From Lachnospiraceae bacterium (GTDB taxonomy: Bacteria; Bacillota; Clostridia; Lachnospirales; Lachnospiraceae), in the NCBI GenBank assembly GCA_029005135.1, contig JAQXFO010000017.1, forward strand, positions 36,898 to 100,897: 64,000 nt of DNA, read 5' to 3'. Numbering within the stretch: position 1 is the first letter of the stretch; every line of letters starts with the position of its first letter. Positions 61,176 to 64,000 of the stretch are shown here, piece by piece. The notes under the pieces are model-generated. The model saw nothing but the letters and a program-made list of their open reading frames with translations, was not told the DNA's origin and ran no database searches. The translations under genes were made by a program, and so were the position numbers.

Positions 61176-62471
61176 TCAGTTCAGCTCTGTGATGCCGTCG
61201 ATTCTCAGCTGGAAGGACGGAGCAGACTGGAAGTAAGATTCATGATAGTAGCCATCGATGATCGCTTCATCGCAATCCGGTACAAAGTCACCATCAGAGT
61301 CAGTGGCGAAGGCTGATGTAACTTCAGCGCCGCCAACCGTGAAGGTCTTGGTATCGAAGACCTGGATACTGCCGTCCTTGATGCCGGCAATGGCTTCGTC
61401 CACAGCAGCCTGTGTGCCTTCGGCGCAGCTCTTGCCAAGTTCCGTTATGGCTACTGCACCCTTATCGAAGCCTTCTGCCCAGTTGGTGTCGAAGGATTCG
61501 CCCTTCATGGCAGCACCGAAAGCATATTCATAGTAAACTTCCCATTCGTTTGTCGGTGATGTCAGAGCGGCGTCCGGAGCCACGCTGAGCATATCCACAT
61601 TGTAGCCGACACTGTAAACGACGGTACCGGCTTCCAGTTTTTCCTGGCAGGCTGACGGAGCGCCTGTGGAGTCAGCGTGCTGGCCGATGATAACACAGCC
61701 GTCATCGATCAGAGCCAGAGCGGCTTCATTTTCAGCGGTAATGTTGAACCAGGAGTTCGTGTACTGAACATCCATGGAAACATTTTCATAAACAGACTTG
61801 ATGCCCAGGAAGAAAGCGGTGTAGCCGGAAACCACTTCGGCGTACGGATAAGCACCGACATAACCGACCTTGACCTTGCCGTCTTCGTCATAATTCTTGT
61901 CTGTCAGCTTGCCGTCGGCGTCGAGCTCGGCCAGCTTCAGACCGGCGATGATACCGCCGACATAACGGGCTTCATAGATCTTGGTGAAGGCGTTGTGGAA
62001 ATTCGGAAGTCCGGAGGCCTTGGCGGTATCGCCTGTCATGGCCACGATCTCGACATCCGGATATTCCTCGGCAGCCTGCTGCGCGAAGCTCTGATGACCG
62101 TAGGAGTTCGTCACGACCAGTGAGCAGCCGGAGTTGATGCAGTCGACGATGGCGTCATAGCAGGATTCATCTTCAGCGATGCTGTATTTCCAGATAACAT
62201 TGGCTTCTGTCAGTCCGAGTTTCTCAAGAGCTCTTTGAATACCGACAATGTGGGAGTAGGTATAGCCTTCGTTTTCATCACCGACCAGAACGATACCGGC
62301 TTTGAAATCGCTGGCTGACGCCGCTTCCTCAGGCGCGTCTTCCTTCGTTTCCGATGCGGTAGATCCCGATGCGGCGGGGGCGGAGCTTTCGGCACCGCTG
62401 CTGCCGCAGCCGGCTGCCAGTGAGACCACCATGGCTGCACACATTAAGATTGCCAAGACTTTCTTTTTCAT
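61176..62471 (-). CDS. BMP-family substrate-binding lipoprotein of the nucleoside ABC transporter
   Basis: The 431-residue protein has a lipoprotein signal (KKKVLAILMCAAMVVSLAAGC, Cys22) and an acidic Ala/Ser/Glu-rich linker (23-55). A PnrA/BmpA-type binding domain follows, with VLVGDENEGYTYSHI, NSYGHQSFAQQAAEEYPDVEIV, VIGQHADSTGAPSACQ and GYNVDMLSVAPDAALTSP. Such proteins bind purine nucleosides or similar. The start at 62471 is chosen because AAAGGAGG lies 6 bases upstream, while the ATG two codons earlier abuts that site. It leads the operon and is transcribed from a promoter about 110 bases upstream. Confidence 0.92.
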   Translation of the reverse strand: MKKKVLAILMCAAMVVSLAAGCGSSGAESSAPAASGSTASETKEDAPEEAASASDFKAGIVLVGDENEGYTYSHIVGIQRALEKLGLTEANVIWKYSIAEDESCYDAIVDCINSGCSLVVTNSYGHQSFAQQAAEEYPDVEIVAMTGDTAKASGLPNFHNAFTKIYEARYVGGIIAGLKLAELDADGKLTDKNYDEDGKVKVGYVGAYPYAEVVSGYTAFFLGIKSVYENVSMDVQYTNSWFNITAENEAALALIDDGCVIIGQHADSTGAPSACQEKLEAGTVVYSVGYNVDMLSVAPDAALTSPTNEWEVYYEYAFGAAMKGESFDTNWAEGFDKGAVAITELGKSCAEGTQAAVDEAIAGIKDGSIQVFDTKTFTVGGAEVTSAFATDSDGDFVPDCDEAIIDGYYHESYFQSAPSFQLRIDGITELN

Positions 62472-62585
62472 AGACATCCTCCTTTAATTTCATCTGAGTG
62501 AAATTGTGTTCCTTAAGTCTTGTATTGCTCTATTGCCGTGTGTCTTGCTCTGAAATTTTCTGACTATTGTCGGAACCTTTTCTAT

Positions 62586-62615
62586 ATTTTACACACCACA
62601 CCAGATATATTGCAA
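62586..62615 (-). promoter_or_regulatory. Promoter of the nucleoside transporter operon
   Basis: On the minus strand TTGCAA (62615-62610), an 18-base spacer and TAAAAT (62591-62586). The start near 62579 gives a leader of about 108 bases that ends in a small hairpin (AATTTCA/TGAAATT) directly before the ribosome-binding site. I see no purine-riboswitch core in it. Confidence 0.6.
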
Positions 62616-62621
62616 CACTTT

Positions 62622-62865
62622 TTTGTTTTTTTCAACTGCAAATGGATTTTGTTGAATATTTTTGGTGATTTCGCCGATATTTTTTAAATTATGCCTTTTG
62701 TTCCTCGTCATTCTTCTTAATTTTTAGAATTTCATTTCTTTTAGTGGCATTTATTTTTCTTTTTGTTTTTTTATACCTTGTTTTTATAATTAGCATTCAA
62801 AATATAGCCATTAATTATTTTTGTATTTCTTGTTTCGATCGCAGAATAGATAGTACCTATTTTTG
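62622..62865. other. AT-rich non-coding stretch upstream of the nucleoside transporter promoter
   Basis: This is most of the only gap over 300 bp (62472-62865). By hand count it is about 25% G+C against well over 50% around it, and the plus strand is rich in T-runs, so the minus strand carries A-tracts. I see no convincing ORF, RNA gene or repeat in it. It may act as an UP element or bent DNA for the promoter, or bind a regulator. Confidence 0.6.
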
Positions 62866-63276
62866 TCAGAGTCCTGTTTGGGTCACCGACAGTTCACCGG
62901 AGGCATGATCGGCATCCACCGTCACGATATAACGGCCGTCGGCGGGCACCGTCAAAAGAAAATCCGTGACCTCCGTTCCGCTGCCGCGGTACAGTTCTTC
63001 GCCGTTCTTCGCCGCGATCGTCAGTCTCACGTTGCCCTTCTCAAGGCCGAAATGCACCCGCAGCGTATCGCTTTTTTTCAGATCCATCACATACTGACGC
63101 ACGCCGGTCAGCGAGGAAAACGTCATCTCAGGAAGGCCCTCTTCCGTGACAATTCGGTCCTTCGAATCCTCAAAGCCGGCCTTGACGGTCAGGATCAGCA
63201 CCAGAAGCGCCGCCGCCAGTGCCATAGCCAGCAGCATATGCCAGTAGAATTCCTCTTTTTTGCCGGTTGCCATCAT
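62866..63276 (-). CDS. Small single-span membrane protein, unrecognised
   Basis: The 136-residue protein has a charged start (MMATGKKEEFYWHM), one membrane helix (about 15-33) and an extracellular domain of about 100 residues that ends in beta-rich sequence (ELYRGSGTEVTDFLLTVPADGRYIVTVDADHASGELSV), resembling a small immunoglobulin-like or PPC-type fold. No family is assigned. The ATG at 63276 overlaps the reductase stop by four bases; a second ATG at 63273 has slightly better spacing to GGAGG. It is coupled to the reductase, so it may anchor or assist it. Confidence 0.7.
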   Translation of the reverse strand: MMATGKKEEFYWHMLLAMALAAALLVLILTVKAGFEDSKDRIVTEEGLPEMTFSSLTGVRQYVMDLKKSDTLRVHFGLEKGNVRLTIAAKNGEELYRGSGTEVTDFLLTVPADGRYIVTVDADHASGELSVTQTGL

Positions 63277-63974
63277 CGCACCTCCCGCCACGGCCGCTTT
63301 GCACCGTGCCAGCCTTGATCTTCCCAATAGCTGTAGTCCGGCTCCGCCGGCGGCAGATGACGATGAGCCAGGCGCATGAGTGAAAACCAGAAACGTGCCC
63401 GGCAATTCATACCGCGGCTGCCCTGCCGGCGTCGTATCATCGCGGCCAGGCGGTCGGTTCGTCGGCATATCCTCTGCCTTATCCCTGCCGGGATCTCATC
63501 GGGCGATACGGCCTGGACACCGACACCCAGCCGGTAAACACGGGAGATCCCCCACATTTTCAGACTGTCACCCATATCCCGGGCCGCGGAAGCCATCCCG
63601 CCTCCGGCCGCCGTCGTCACGGCCACAGCCTGTTTGCCGCACATGGCCGGCTCAGGGCGGTGAACGATCCACCAGGTTCCGAAATGATCCAGAAAATTCA
63701 TCATGGAACCCGTGGCATGATAGACATAAACAGGACTGTCCAGAATGATGAGTTCCGAAGCCAGAAGAGCTTCTCTGAGCGGCTTAAGGGACGCTGCATG
63801 AGGACAGTCATCTATCGTCTTCTGAAAGCAGGTGAAACAGCCCAGACAGGGCTCGGCAAAATCCTTCGGCAGAAAAAACTCACGGATATCTCCGCCGACC
63901 TTCCCGGCCAGCTCTCTGGCAATCGTACAGGTACTGCCGATATGATTCTGCCCGTGTATGATCACAATCTTCAT
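63273..63974 (-). CDS. Flavodoxin-fold NAD(P)H-dependent reductase
   Basis: The 233-residue protein has the FMN phosphate loop GQNHIGSTCTIAREL (8-22) and the cysteine-rich stretch PCLGCFTCFQKTIDDCPH (42-59) typical of NADPH-dependent FMN reductases of the iron-sulfur flavoprotein type. It also has SPVYVYHATGSMMNFLDHFG around the flavin site and a C-terminal extension of about 60 basic residues not usual for the core. It reduces small quinone-like or flavin substrates; the real one is unknown. AGGAGG lies 8 bases before the ATG. Confidence 0.8.
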   Translation of the reverse strand: MKIVIIHGQNHIGSTCTIARELAGKVGGDIREFFLPKDFAEPCLGCFTCFQKTIDDCPHAASLKPLREALLASELIILDSPVYVYHATGSMMNFLDHFGTWWIVHRPEPAMCGKQAVAVTTAAGGGMASAARDMGDSLKMWGISRVYRLGVGVQAVSPDEIPAGIRQRICRRTDRLAAMIRRRQGSRGMNCRARFWFSLMRLAHRHLPPAEPDYSYWEDQGWHGAKRPWREVR

Positions 63975-64000
63975 CGTGTCGTCCTCCTTATCCGGCAGGG

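Noticed and set aside
62472..62579. Purine riboswitch in the leader of the nucleoside transporter
   Set aside because: The conserved core of the purine aptamer and its three-stem layout were not found; only a small hairpin before the ribosome-binding site is present.
1..64000. CRISPR arrays, insertion sequences, phage genes, rRNA or tRNA genes
   Set aside because: No direct-repeat arrays, transposase or integrase motifs, or RNA gene signatures were seen; gaps are too short to hide most of them.

Overview
The window reads as chromosomal DNA from a Gram-positive, low-to-mid G+C Clostridia member, most likely Lachnospiraceae-like. The evidence is the gene order rpmE–DUF1385–prmC–prfA next to rho, the cdaA–cdaR diadenylate cyclase pair, a WalRK-type two-component system, a CdaR/YbbR protein, strong AGGAGG ribosome-binding sites, and several lipoproteins with no outer-membrane genes. 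Base composition is clearly G+C-rich for that group. No rRNA, tRNA, CRISPR, insertion sequence or prophage was seen, so this is an ordinary chromosome segment with one accessory-looking glycan block.

Left part (1–13.9 kb): the 3' end of a YfhO-type membrane glycosyltransferase on the plus strand meets, at a shared terminator, a minus-strand cell-surface glycan cluster. In transcription order the cluster holds a PLP enzyme of the D-cysteine desulfhydrase/ACC deaminase family, a polyprenyl-phosphate-type GT2, an ATP-grasp ligase, rfbF, rfbG and rfbH (CDP-glucose to CDP-4-keto-3,6-dideoxyhexose), two PaaK/CapK-like adenylating enzymes around a flippase, an acetolactate-synthase-like TPP enzyme and a second GT2. 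The combination points to a CDP-dideoxy sugar that may be extended by a two-carbon unit (YerE-like chemistry). No E3 reductase partner for RfbH is present.

Middle (13.8–30 kb): this cluster is the tail of an almost gapless minus-strand run of 23 genes that begins at a lepA promoter near 29.97 kb. The run is lepA–hemW–uvrA–mreB–recD2–comF–two membrane proteins–cdaA–cdaR–HPr–dacF–glycan genes. The largest gap is 51 bp and most junctions overlap. It joins translation, DNA repair, cell shape, c-di-AMP synthesis, a PTS carrier protein, peptidoglycan trimming and surface glycan synthesis. The lepA promoter is so close to the start codon that its mRNA may be leaderless. rpsT is divergent, with its own promoter and terminator.

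Right part (30–64 kb): holA and comEC; a comEA–response regulator–histidine kinase–GerMN lipoprotein operon; the arginine operon argCJBD, divergent from argG, with ArgR-type boxes over both promoters; an operon of DUF1385, prmC, prfA, a nucleotidyltransferase, glmM and a TPR lipoprotein; rpmE; a 77-residue unknown; rho with a long disordered insert; the TrkA/TrkH potassium system; an Xaa-Pro aminopeptidase; a BMP-type nucleoside ABC transporter preceded by the only long non-coding stretch (388 bp, partly about 25% G+C); and a flavodoxin-fold reductase with a small membrane protein.
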